From Comamonadaceae bacterium G21597-S1 (GTDB lineage Bacteria > Pseudomonadota > Gammaproteobacteria > Burkholderiales > Burkholderiaceae_C), in the NCBI GenBank assembly GCA_027214345.1, contig JAPWHR010000008.1, positions 186,001-250,000 of the forward strand: a DNA stretch of 64,000 nucleotides, in the 5' to 3' direction. The position numbers and the translations under genes were made by a program. The notes under the pieces were generated by a model. The model saw nothing but the letters and a program-made list of their open reading frames with translations. It searched no databases and was not told where the DNA came from. This document shows, in pieces, positions 9,662 through 17,913 of this stretch. The stretch's first letter is position 1. Each line of letters begins with the position of its first letter.

Positions 9662-9684
9662 GCCGGTGCAACGTCTGCACCGGC
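9662..9684 (+). promoter_or_regulatory. Perfect GC-rich hairpin in the leader of the GT41-like gene
   Basis: Arms GCCGGTGCA (9662-9670) and TGCACCGGC (9676-9684) pair perfectly around a 5-nt loop, 17 nt before the ATG at 9702. No Shine-Dalgarno sequence is visible between stem and start. It could limit translation or terminate transcription (a TTTT follows 8 nt later). Confidence 0.4.
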
Positions 9685-9701
9685 GCGCAGACTTTTGCAT
9701 C

Positions 9702-11840
9702 ATGACCGACAACGCCGCATTCACGACACTGATGGAGCAGGGTTCCCGCCTGCATGCCGCCGGCCAGACCGAACAGGCGCTGGCGCAATTCGAAAAAGCC
9801 CTGGCGGCGCAGCCGGACAACGTCGACGCGGCCAATGCATGTGCGACGGTGCTGACGCAACGGGGCCAGCCTGATGCCGCCATGGCGGTGTTGTACCGCG
9901 TGCGCGACGCCTTGGTGCGTGATGCCGATGGCGCGACCAACTATGCCATTGCGTTGGAAAACGTCGGACGGCTGGACGAAGCCGAGGCCGCCTATGGCCG
10001 GGCGCTGGCTCTCGACCCCCACCACGTGCGCGCACTCAACAACCTGGCCCTGATGCGTGCGCGCTCCGGCGACTGGACATCGGCCATCGACGCATTGACA
10101 CAATGCCGGGACATCCAGTCGGACAACCCGGTGTTGTGGATGAACCTGGCAGACATGCAGATCGCGGCACGCCACTATGCGGGCGCACTGGTGACGCTGG
10201 CGCAGGCCGTGGCCCGGTTCCACGACGCGCCGGAGTTCGTCGTGCGCCAGGCGATCGCATGGGCCTTCGATGGCCAGATCGAGGCCGCCCAGGACGCAAT
10301 GGATGCGTTGACGCCGCAGGCGCAGGAATTGCTGGCGCAACACATTGCCGCCTCCAATCGCGGTGCCGAGCGACTCAACCGCAGGCCGATACCGAACCGC
10401 CCCGACGCCTACGAATTGTTCTGCCAGCAGGCCTTCGAGGCCATGCAGGTCTGCGACTGGCGTGACCATGACCGACTGACCGCCGTGTTGCGCGAGATGC
10501 TGGCCCGGGTGGCTCGGACCGGCCAAGGCCGGGACTGGCGCGATGCCCAGTTGTGCGGCCTGATGCTCCCCCTGCGTGAAGACGAGATGGCGCAACTGCG
10601 CCGCGTGTCGATCGACACCATCGGCCAGCGGCTGCCGGCCGCGCAATCGCCGTTCAAGGCCACCCGTTCGCCTGGCCGCGACCGCCGCATCCACGTCGGC
10701 CTGGCCGTTCCCAGCCTGCGCGACCCGCGCGTGGCCAACGCGCTGCAACGCCAGCTGGCCCTGCACGACCACGGGCGTTTCGCCATCCATGTCTACTCGC
10801 CGACGCCCCAGCCCGATGCGGCGGTGACGAACCGGATTGCGCAGGACTGCGCGGGGGCGGTCGAAATCGCCCACATGAGCGACGACGAGGCCGTGAGCCG
10901 CATGCGCCGGGACGAACTCGACATCTTCGTCGACATGGCGTTCAACTCGCCATGGTGCCGGCCCGAGATTCCCGAGCGCCGGGTCGCACCGATCCAGATC
11001 CGCCAGACCACCTGGCACCGGCACCATCCGCGCCGTCCGTGCGAATACAACATGTCCGATCGCTTCGTGCACCCCGACGAGCTGGACATGGACGAATACG
11101 GTGCGGTGGTGCGCCTTCCCCATACCTGCTGGCTGGCGCTGAATGACGACCAGCCTGCCGCCCCGGCACCGGACCGGGCCGACGCCGGCCTGCCGCCGGA
11201 TGCGTTCGTGTTGTGCGCCTTGTTGCCGGCCCTGATGGTCGACCCCCACAGCTTCGGGCTCTGGATGAAGATGCTGACCGCGCTGCCGCACGCGGTGTTG
11301 TGGCTGCCAGGTTATGCGGCGCCCGCACGGCAGAACCTGCAGCAGGCGGCCGCCCAGGCCGGCGTCGATGCCGCGCGGCTGGTGTTCCAGCAGCGGGCCC
11401 ATCGCGCACAGACCCTGGCACGCCTGTCACTGGCCGACTTGTTCGTCGACACGGTACGTTTCAACGCCAACCAGGGGCTGGTGGATGCGCTGCGCATGGG
11501 CGTGCCCGCAGTGACCTGCGCCGGGCAGAGCATGTCGTCTCGGCTGGGCGCGAGCATCATCCGCGCGGCGGGCCTGCCCGAGGGCGTGACGCGCAACCCG
11601 GCCGGTTTCGTCGACTCCGTGGTCCGTCTCGGACGCGACGACGCGGCACTGCGCGCCATGCGTGCACAGCTGGCCAGCCAACGCGCCACCGCGCCGCTGT
11701 TCGATGCGCAGGCACGCCTGCGCGAGTGGGAGGCGGCCTGGGAAACCATGGCGCAGCGCCATGCGGACGGCTTGCCGCCGGCCGCCTTCGACGTGCCGGC
11801 CCAGCCGGCCACGCCGGTGCGCCCCGGTCTCAGCGCTTGA
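9702..11840 (+). CDS. TPR protein with a GT41 (SPINDLY/O-GlcNAc transferase-like) C-terminal domain
   Basis: The 712-residue cytoplasmic protein has tetratricopeptide repeats over about residues 1-200 (AGQTEQALAQFEKALAAQPDN, GRLDEAEAAYGRALALDPHH). A GT41-like fold follows over about 325-690, seen in LADLFVDT, DALRMGVPAVTCAGQSMSSR and LGASIIRAAGLPEGV. Several family signatures are altered. The segment equivalent to the DFRxHP motif reads SLRDPRV, the GYPGTTG loop reads TTWHRHHPRR, and the FNxxxK segment holding the nucleotide-contacting lysine reads ALLPALMVDP. It may be inactive or use another donor. ATG 9702 is preferred over an upstream frame start with Arg/Cys-rich residues. Its stop overlaps the prpE stop tail-to-tail. 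Confidence 0.75.
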   Translation: MTDNAAFTTLMEQGSRLHAAGQTEQALAQFEKALAAQPDNVDAANACATVLTQRGQPDAAMAVLYRVRDALVRDADGATNYAIALENVGRLDEAEAAYGRALALDPHHVRALNNLALMRARSGDWTSAIDALTQCRDIQSDNPVLWMNLADMQIAARHYAGALVTLAQAVARFHDAPEFVVRQAIAWAFDGQIEAAQDAMDALTPQAQELLAQHIAASNRGAERLNRRPIPNRPDAYELFCQQAFEAMQVCDWRDHDRLTAVLREMLARVARTGQGRDWRDAQLCGLMLPLREDEMAQLRRVSIDTIGQRLPAAQSPFKATRSPGRDRRIHVGLAVPSLRDPRVANALQRQLALHDHGRFAIHVYSPTPQPDAAVTNRIAQDCAGAVEIAHMSDDEAVSRMRRDELDIFVDMAFNSPWCRPEIPERRVAPIQIRQTTWHRHHPRRPCEYNMSDRFVHPDELDMDEYGAVVRLPHTCWLALNDDQPAAPAPDRADAGLPPDAFVLCALLPALMVDPHSFGLWMKMLTALPHAVLWLPGYAAPARQNLQQAAAQAGVDAARLVFQQRAHRAQTLARLSLADLFVDTVRFNANQGLVDALRMGVPAVTCAGQSMSSRLGASIIRAAGLPEGVTRNPAGFVDSVVRLGRDDAALRAMRAQLASQRATAPLFDAQARLREWEAAWETMAQRHADGLPPAAFDVPAQPATPVRPGLSA

Positions 11841-13725
11841 CCAGATCCCGGATCTGCTGCAACGCAGCCGGGTCTTCCATCGTCGTCAGGTCACCCGGAT
11901 CACGCCCCTCGCAGACCGCCACGATGGCACGGCGCAGCAATTTCCCGCTGCGGGTCTTGGGCAACATGCTGACGAACTGCACGCGCGACGGACGCGCCAC
12001 GGCGCCCAGGTCCTTGTCGACCTGCTTCATGATCTCGCCTTCCATGCGCAGGCGGGCCGCATCGTCGGTCAGCACCGAGGCATCCTTGACGATGGCGAAT
12101 GCCATCGCAGCCTGCCCCTTGAGCGGGTCGGCCACGCCCACCACGGCGACCTCGGAGATGTTCGGGTGGGCGGAAATGCTTTCCTCGATCTCGCGCGTGC
12201 CCAGCCGGTGGCCGGCGACGTTGATCACGTCGTCGGTGCGGCCGAGGATGAAGAAATATCCGTCCTCGTCGCGAATGCCCCAGTCGAAGGTGCTGTAGAT
12301 CAGCTTGCCCGGGATGCTCTTCCAGTAGGTGTCGACAAACCGCTGGTCGTCGCGCCAGACCGTCTGCATGCAGCCCGGGGGCAGCGGGCCTTCGATGGCC
12401 ACGACGCCTTTCTTGCCCGCACCCTGGAGTTCCTCGCCGGTGTTCTCGTCGATCAACTTGACGTCGTAGCCATAGATGGCCTTGCCCGGGCTGCCGAACT
12501 TGCTGGGCGCCTGTTCGATGCCATTGGCCAGGCCGAGAATCGGCCAGCCGGTCTCGGTCTGCCAGTAGTTGTCGATGATGGGTTTGCCCAAGCTCGACGC
12601 GATCCATTGCGCTGTCGGTTCGTCCAGCGGCTCACCGGCCAGGAACAAGGCACGCAGCGACGACAGGTCGTATTTCGTCAGCAACGCGGGATCCTGCTTC
12701 TTCAGCACCCGGATCGCGGTGGGCGCACTGAACATCACAGTGACCTTGTATTTCTCGACCAGGCTCCACCAGATGCCGCCATCGGGTCGTGTCGGCAAGC
12801 CCTCGTACATGATGGTGGCCATGCCGGCAATCAGGGGCCCGTAGATGATGTAGCTGTGGCCGACCACCCAGCCGATGTCGCTGGTGGCGAAATAGGTCTC
12901 TCCAGCCTTGCCGCAGAAGATGTGTTTCATGCTGGCCGCCAGCGCAACGGCGTAGCCGCCGGTGTCGCGTTGCACGCCCTTGGGTTTACCGGTGGTGCCG
13001 CTGGTATACAACGTATAACTCGGATGTTCCGCAGGCAACCATTCGCACGGCACCGTCGCCTCCATGTGCCGCTCGCGCAGCGGGCCCCACAGATGGTCGC
13101 GGCCGGGCTCGAGCGCCATCTCCGACAACTGCCGGTCGACCAGCAGCACCGCGTCCGGCTTATGGCTGGACAGCCGGATCGCCTCGTCGAGCAGCGGCTT
13201 GTACGCCACCACCTTGCCGCCGCGCGAGCCGGCATCGGCACTGACCACCAGCCGGGGCGATGCATCCTCGATGCGCGAGGCCAGCGCCCCCGAGGCGAAG
13301 CCGCCGAACACGACGCAATGGATGGCACCGATCCGGGCACACGCCAGCATCGCAAAGGCCGCCTCGGCCACCATCGGCATGTAGATCAATACCCGGTCGC
13401 CCTGGGTCACGCCCAGCTCCCGCATGGCGGCCGCCATGCGTTGCACCTCCAGGTGCAACTCGGCGAAGCTGTAGACCTGCTCCAGGCCGGTCTCGGTGGA
13501 CACGGCGATCAGCGCCGGTTGCGCGGCCCGCTGTGCGAGATGGCGGTCCACCGCGTTGTGGCACAGGTTGGTCGTGCCACCGACGAACCAGCGCGCGAAC
13601 GGCGGACGGCTGTAGTCGCAGACCTGCGTGGCGGGTGTGTGCCAATCCACCAGCGCGGCCTGCTCGGCCCAGAAAGCGTCCTTGTCCTGGATGGATCGGC
13701 GGTAGAAATCGGCGTACGCGGCCAT
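11830..13725 (-). CDS. prpE: Propionate-CoA ligase (propionyl-CoA synthetase)
   Basis: This ATP-dependent acyl-CoA synthetase activates propionate through propionyl-AMP. The 631-residue protein has the adenylation motif YTSGTTGKPKG, the WQTETGWPI motif, the FILGRTDDVINVAGHR hinge and the C-terminal PKTRSGK lysine that is a common acetylation site. The segment SADAGSRGGKVVAYKPLLDEA resembles PrpE more than Acs. The start is fixed by AAGGAG eight nt before the ATG at 13725; the longer frame runs into the divergent gene. It stands alone, without prpBCD, and the AcuI-like reductase nearby also handles C3 acyl-CoA chemistry. Confidence 0.9.
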   Translation of the reverse strand: MAAYADFYRRSIQDKDAFWAEQAALVDWHTPATQVCDYSRPPFARWFVGGTTNLCHNAVDRHLAQRAAQPALIAVSTETGLEQVYSFAELHLEVQRMAAAMRELGVTQGDRVLIYMPMVAEAAFAMLACARIGAIHCVVFGGFASGALASRIEDASPRLVVSADAGSRGGKVVAYKPLLDEAIRLSSHKPDAVLLVDRQLSEMALEPGRDHLWGPLRERHMEATVPCEWLPAEHPSYTLYTSGTTGKPKGVQRDTGGYAVALAASMKHIFCGKAGETYFATSDIGWVVGHSYIIYGPLIAGMATIMYEGLPTRPDGGIWWSLVEKYKVTVMFSAPTAIRVLKKQDPALLTKYDLSSLRALFLAGEPLDEPTAQWIASSLGKPIIDNYWQTETGWPILGLANGIEQAPSKFGSPGKAIYGYDVKLIDENTGEELQGAGKKGVVAIEGPLPPGCMQTVWRDDQRFVDTYWKSIPGKLIYSTFDWGIRDEDGYFFILGRTDDVINVAGHRLGTREIEESISAHPNISEVAVVGVADPLKGQAAMAFAIVKDASVLTDDAARLRMEGEIMKQVDKDLGAVARPSRVQFVSMLPKTRSGKLLRRAIVAVCEGRDPGDLTTMEDPAALQQIRDLVKR

Positions 13726-13839
13726 GGCAATTGCTCCTTGCTTTGTGATACGGGTCACCCGCCCATTGTGACGATGCAACTTGCACCTGCCTGACGTACC
13801 AGCCCGGGACCCGCGGGCATTGGCGCTACGATCGGCGGC

Positions 13840-15804
13840 ATGGTTCCAGCACCGACGACCAGCACACCTCCGACCTGGCGGTTCTCGCCGCAATGGCAGG
13901 TGCTGCCCGGCATGGCCTACGGCTCGCGGCAGCCGGTGATGCTGGGGCTGTGCGAGGTCGTGCGCGGCCACTGGGATCACGGCCCGTGGGAGCGGGCCAT
14001 GGCCGGGTTCTTCTCCGAGCCCACGGCGGCCGGTGGCGGCGCGTCCGATGGGCCGGACGCCGAACTCGCCCTGGTACGACGCCTGCTCGCCTGGTCGCTG
14101 GCGGTGCAGCGGCGCGCCAAGGTCCCGGTGTTCGATGCCCCCAGTCTGTGGCGCGATGGCAGCACCGGTGCGGTGCAGCCGATCCGCTTCGCATTGCCGT
14201 ATGCCGGCGTCGACGCCGGCAAGATGGCACTCGACTGGGTGTCGCGCAGCGCGCAGCAGGCGATGCAGGGACAGCCACCTTCAGCCGCTGCCGTCGACGA
14301 TCTGATGCGCGCGCTGCGGCCGTTCCAGGCGCCGGGATTCAACACCATCCGTTTCCTGGAGGCCGCCCATGCGTTGGACCTGCCTTGGCGCGGCGTCGTG
14401 CCCGGGGTGATCGCCTACGGTCAGGGTCATGCCTGCCGCTGGCTCGAGAGCAGCTACACCGATCGCACGCCGGTCGTGGGCACGCGGCTGGCGCGCGACA
14501 AGTTCCGCACCGCCCAGGTGCTGCGCCAGCTGGGATTGCCCGCACCGGTCCATGCGCGGGCCGCGAACCCGCAGATGGCGGTGCAGCTGGCGCGCCAGAT
14601 CGGTTATCCGGTGGTGGTCAAGCCGGCGGACCGGGATCAGGGACAGGGTGTTTCGGCCGATCTGCGCGACGACGCCGCTGTACTGGCAGCGTTCGCGCTG
14701 GCCGCCAGATGTTCGGACCATATCCTGGTGGAGAAACATGCCGAAGGCAATGACTACCGCCTGACCGTGCTCAACGGGCGTCTGATCAAGGCCATCGTGC
14801 GCCAGGCCGCCGGCGTCGTGGGCGACGGTCGACACACGATCGCCGAACTGGTGCAATACCAGCGCCAGGATCCGGCGCGCCTGCGCGCGGGAGAGCTGCG
14901 CGGCCACGCGCCGATCGCGCTCGACACCGAGGCCCTGGAATTGCTGGCACAAAACGGACTGACACCGCAGACCGTGCCGGCCAGCGGCCGCATGGTCGGC
15001 TTGCGCCGACGCGCCAATGTATCCGCCGGCGGTACGCCGGCACTGGTGCAGGGCTTCATCCATCCGGACAATCGCCGGCTCGCGGAACGGGCGGCGGCGG
15101 CGCTGCAGCTCGACCTGGCCGGCGTCGACCTGATCATGGCCGACATCGGGCGATCCTGGCTGGAGAGCGGGGCCTTGATCTGCGAGGTCAACGGGCAGCC
15201 GCAGCTGGGCTCGAGCACCACGCCGGGCATCTACCGGCAGGTATTGCGCGAATTGTTGCCGGGCCCCTGGCGCATCCCGGTCGTGTTGATGCTCGCGTCC
15301 GGGGCACGGGCGGCACGGCAACTGCACACGCGACTCGCGGGTCGGGTGCCCCCATGGGGCCTGGCCTGCGCGCAGGGGGTCTGGGAAGACCGGGAGCAGC
15401 TCGCCCCCGCACCGGGCGGCGGCTTTGCCGCGGCGCGTGTGCTGGCCGGCAGTCGCAGCATCGGCGGCGCCATCATCGTGATGACGGCAGCCGAACTGCT
15501 GCGCGACGGCCTGCCCTTCGATCGGCTGTGCCTGCTGGTCGTCACCGCCGACCGCACGACTCCCGAACAGCCGCCGGAACCGGTGCCGCAGGCCGTGTGG
15601 CCGATGGTGCTGGCGCATGTCGATGGTGCGGTGGCATGTGCGTCGAGCCACATGCACACCCTCCCGACCGCCTTGCTGGAGCAACGCGCGTTGCCGCTGC
15701 AGTGCATCGACGATGACGACACCCGCTTGGCCGATCAACTGTGGTGCATGCTGGCCGGGCGGATCGTGCCGTCCGACCGCGCCGCCGGGCCTGCTGCGCC
15801 ATGA
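13840..15804 (+). CDS. Cyanophycin-synthetase-like ATP-grasp ligase with a degenerate Mur-ligase-like C-terminus
   Basis: The 654-residue protein has an N-terminal region of about 190 residues that I do not recognise, then a CphA-type ATP-grasp domain at about 195-455. Supporting motifs are YGQGHACRWLESSYTDRTPVVG, ARDKFRTAQVLRQLGLPAP, YPVVVKPADRDQGQGV, HILVEKHAEGNDYRLTVLNG and a late ICEVNGQPQL metal site. The C-terminal 200 residues follow the CphA Mur-ligase order (RIPVVLMLASG, GGAIIVMTAAELLRDGLPFDRLCLLVV). However, the ATP-binding GTNGKT loop is replaced by ASGARA near residue 484 and the domain is shortened. It likely makes an amide bond through acyl-phosphate chemistry; the substrate is unknown. 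Its stop overlaps the methyltransferase start. Confidence 0.7.
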   Translation: MVPAPTTSTPPTWRFSPQWQVLPGMAYGSRQPVMLGLCEVVRGHWDHGPWERAMAGFFSEPTAAGGGASDGPDAELALVRRLLAWSLAVQRRAKVPVFDAPSLWRDGSTGAVQPIRFALPYAGVDAGKMALDWVSRSAQQAMQGQPPSAAAVDDLMRALRPFQAPGFNTIRFLEAAHALDLPWRGVVPGVIAYGQGHACRWLESSYTDRTPVVGTRLARDKFRTAQVLRQLGLPAPVHARAANPQMAVQLARQIGYPVVVKPADRDQGQGVSADLRDDAAVLAAFALAARCSDHILVEKHAEGNDYRLTVLNGRLIKAIVRQAAGVVGDGRHTIAELVQYQRQDPARLRAGELRGHAPIALDTEALELLAQNGLTPQTVPASGRMVGLRRRANVSAGGTPALVQGFIHPDNRRLAERAAAALQLDLAGVDLIMADIGRSWLESGALICEVNGQPQLGSSTTPGIYRQVLRELLPGPWRIPVVLMLASGARAARQLHTRLAGRVPPWGLACAQGVWEDREQLAPAPGGGFAAARVLAGSRSIGGAIIVMTAAELLRDGLPFDRLCLLVVTADRTTPEQPPEPVPQAVWPMVLAHVDGAVACASSHMHTLPTALLEQRALPLQCIDDDDTRLADQLWCMLAGRIVPSDRAAGPAAP

Positions 15805-16703
15805 ACCCGGGACCTATGGCGCCGCGCCCCGGCCCGGTCGAACCGCTGGCGCAATCCGCGGCCCTGGCGCGGGCCTGGGCGGCCGAACTTTGCGTGCACC
15901 ATGGCGACGGTGCGTGTTGCGACGCCTATCACGGCTTCTGGCAGACGATGCGGCTGATGCGACTGGGCGCGACGCTGGGGGGCCATCCGGCGCATTACCT
16001 CGAGGCCATGACGGCCTGGGCGGCGCAGCTGCATCCCCATGGCGGCGTGCGCCGGGTCCTGATTTCCGGTTGCGCCGACTATTCGATGCTGGCGCACCTG
16101 TGGCATGCCGGTGCCACCGTGGGCGTTGACCTGCATGTCACCGTGCTCGACATCTGCCCGACGCCGCTGCGCCTGAACACCTGGTATGCCGAGCGCCAGG
16201 GCCGACCGGTGCACACCGTATGCGCCGACGTGCTGGCGCACCGGCCATCGCTGGGCTACGACCTCATCGTCACCAGCAGCTTCCTGGGCTTTTTCAGTCC
16301 CAAGGCCCGTCCGGCGCTGTTCCAGGCCTATCGCCATCTGTTGCGCGAGGGTGGGCAACTGGTCTTCTCGAACCGCTTGCGCGCGGCGCCCGAAGACGTG
16401 CCGGTCGGGTTCACGCCGGAACAGGCGGAGTCATTCGCCGACATGGCGGCGCGGCTCAGCGCCGACCTGTCGCCGCCGGCCGACCTGGATGCCGGCCGCG
16501 TACGCAGCATGGCGCTCGCGTTTGCCCGCCATACCCGCAATTACCCGCTGGCCTCGGAACAGACCGTCACCGAACTTGCCGCCGGTGCCGGCCTGTCGAT
16601 CCGGCAAAGCAGCGTGGTGCAGTCGGCGGCCATGCGCCCGGCCATCAGCGGACCGACGCTGGGCGACGGTTCGCGTTATCTGTTCGTCGTGCTGCAGCGC
16701 TGA
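15801..16703 (+). CDS. Putative class I SAM-dependent methyltransferase
   Basis: The 300-residue protein has a Rossmann-like methyltransferase core. Strand-1 motif VRRVLISGCADYSM (about residues 83-96) is a GxGxG-like turn, and strand 2 VTVLDICPTPLRLNTWYA carries the acidic SAM ribose contact. A DVLAHRPSLGYDLIVTSSFLGFF segment forms motif IV and LLREGGQLVFSNRL a later strand. Its ATG overlaps the upstream stop (ATGA at 15801-15804), so the two genes are translationally coupled and probably act on the same product. The acceptor is not predictable. Confidence 0.7.
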   Translation: MNPGPMAPRPGPVEPLAQSAALARAWAAELCVHHGDGACCDAYHGFWQTMRLMRLGATLGGHPAHYLEAMTAWAAQLHPHGGVRRVLISGCADYSMLAHLWHAGATVGVDLHVTVLDICPTPLRLNTWYAERQGRPVHTVCADVLAHRPSLGYDLIVTSSFLGFFSPKARPALFQAYRHLLREGGQLVFSNRLRAAPEDVPVGFTPEQAESFADMAARLSADLSPPADLDAGRVRSMALAFARHTRNYPLASEQTVTELAAGAGLSIRQSSVVQSAAMRPAISGPTLGDGSRYLFVVLQR

Positions 16704-16760
16704 CGGACCCGCGGCAGCAGGACGGTGTCGATCCCGGAGCCAGCCGACGCCAACCTGGCG

Positions 16761-17912
16761 TCAACCCGGCGGCAGCAGCCGGATCAGCCTGCCGTTGGAC
16801 GAGTCGGTCAACACGTACAGCAGCCCGTCCGGGCCTTGGCGCACGTCGCGGATGCGTTCACCGAGTTCGGTCAGCAGGCGGTGTTCGTGCACGACACGGG
16901 CATTGTCGCCATCGCCGCGCCATTCGATGCGCACCAGGTGCCGCCCCGCGAGCGCCCCGATGAACAGGTTGCCCTTCCACGCGGGTCCGTAACGGACGCT
17001 GGTCAGGAACGCCATGCCGGACGGCGCGATCGACGGCACCCAGTAATGGATCGGCTGCTCCATGCCGTCCTTGCGGCTGATGCCGTCGCCGATCTGCCCG
17101 CCACCGTAATTCACGCCATAGGTGATGACAGGCCATCCGTAGTTGCGACCCGGGGACGGGATGTTGATCTCGTCGCCACCCTGCGGGCCGTGTTCGTGCA
17201 CCCACAAGCGGCCACCGGGCGACAGCGCCGCCCCCTGCAGGTTGCGATGGCCGTAGCTCCAGATCTCCGGCAGTCCGCGGCCGTTGCCGGCAAAGGGGTT
17301 GTCCTTGGGCACGCCGCCCTGCTTGTCGATGCGCACGACCTTGCCATGGTGGTTGTCCAGGGTCTGTGCGTCGGCCATGCGGCGGAAGCGGTCACCCAGG
17401 GTCAGGAACAGAAGGCCATCGGCCTTGCCATCGGTGCGGCTCTCGACGATGCGGCAGCCGAAATGCGCACTGCTGGCGTACTTCGGCTGCTGGCTGAAGA
17501 TCACCTGCACGTCCTCGAGCCGGTCCATGGCGGCTGACAGGCGCGCCCGGGCCAGTGCCGTGCTGTTGCCGCTGCCGCGCTCGGCCGCCTGCGCGAAGCA
17601 GAAGAATATGGTCCGGTTGCGGGCGAAATCGCTGTCGACGATCACATCGAGCAGGCCTCCCTGCCCTTGTGCCACGACCTCGGGCACACCCGACACCGGC
17701 GGGCCCATGCTGCCGTCACCGTCGATGACACGCAGCCGGCCGGGGCGTTCGGTCACCAGCATCCGCCCGTCGGGCAGGAAGGCCAGGGCCCAGGGGTGGG
17801 CCAATCCGGCGGCGACCATCTGCGGCCGCACGTCCTGGGCCTGCGCCAGCGCCGGCGAGACCAATACGGCAGCGTACAACCACCATCCGATCAGCGGTGC
17901 CAGCCGTCGCAT
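16761..17912 (-). CDS. Periplasmic PQQ-dependent aldose sugar dehydrogenase family protein
   Basis: This is a soluble, YliI/Asd-type six-bladed beta-propeller expected to oxidise aldoses with PQQ in the periplasm. The 383-residue protein has a signal peptide (MRRLAPLIGWWLYAAVLVSP to about residue 27). Motifs are GLAHPWALAFLPDGRMLVTERPG, LFLTLGDRFRR, WSYGHRNLQGAALSPGGRLWVHEHGPQGGDE (presumed catalytic His and cofactor site) and GRNYGWPVITYG. The ATG is one nt after the acuI-like stop (TGA-C-ATG), implying coupling. The substrate is unknown, and I see no PQQ biosynthesis gene in the window. Confidence 0.85.
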   Translation of the reverse strand: MRRLAPLIGWWLYAAVLVSPALAQAQDVRPQMVAAGLAHPWALAFLPDGRMLVTERPGRLRVIDGDGSMGPPVSGVPEVVAQGQGGLLDVIVDSDFARNRTIFFCFAQAAERGSGNSTALARARLSAAMDRLEDVQVIFSQQPKYASSAHFGCRIVESRTDGKADGLLFLTLGDRFRRMADAQTLDNHHGKVVRIDKQGGVPKDNPFAGNGRGLPEIWSYGHRNLQGAALSPGGRLWVHEHGPQGGDEINIPSPGRNYGWPVITYGVNYGGGQIGDGISRKDGMEQPIHYWVPSIAPSGMAFLTSVRYGPAWKGNLFIGALAGRHLVRIEWRGDGDNARVVHEHRLLTELGERIRDVRQGPDGLLYVLTDSSNGRLIRLLPPG

Positions 17913-17913
17913 G

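Noticed and set aside
11830-13980. Longer prpE starting at 13980
   Set aside because: It would overlap the divergent ATP-grasp gene and adds an Arg/Cys-rich segment; the ribosome site and family N-terminus support 13725.
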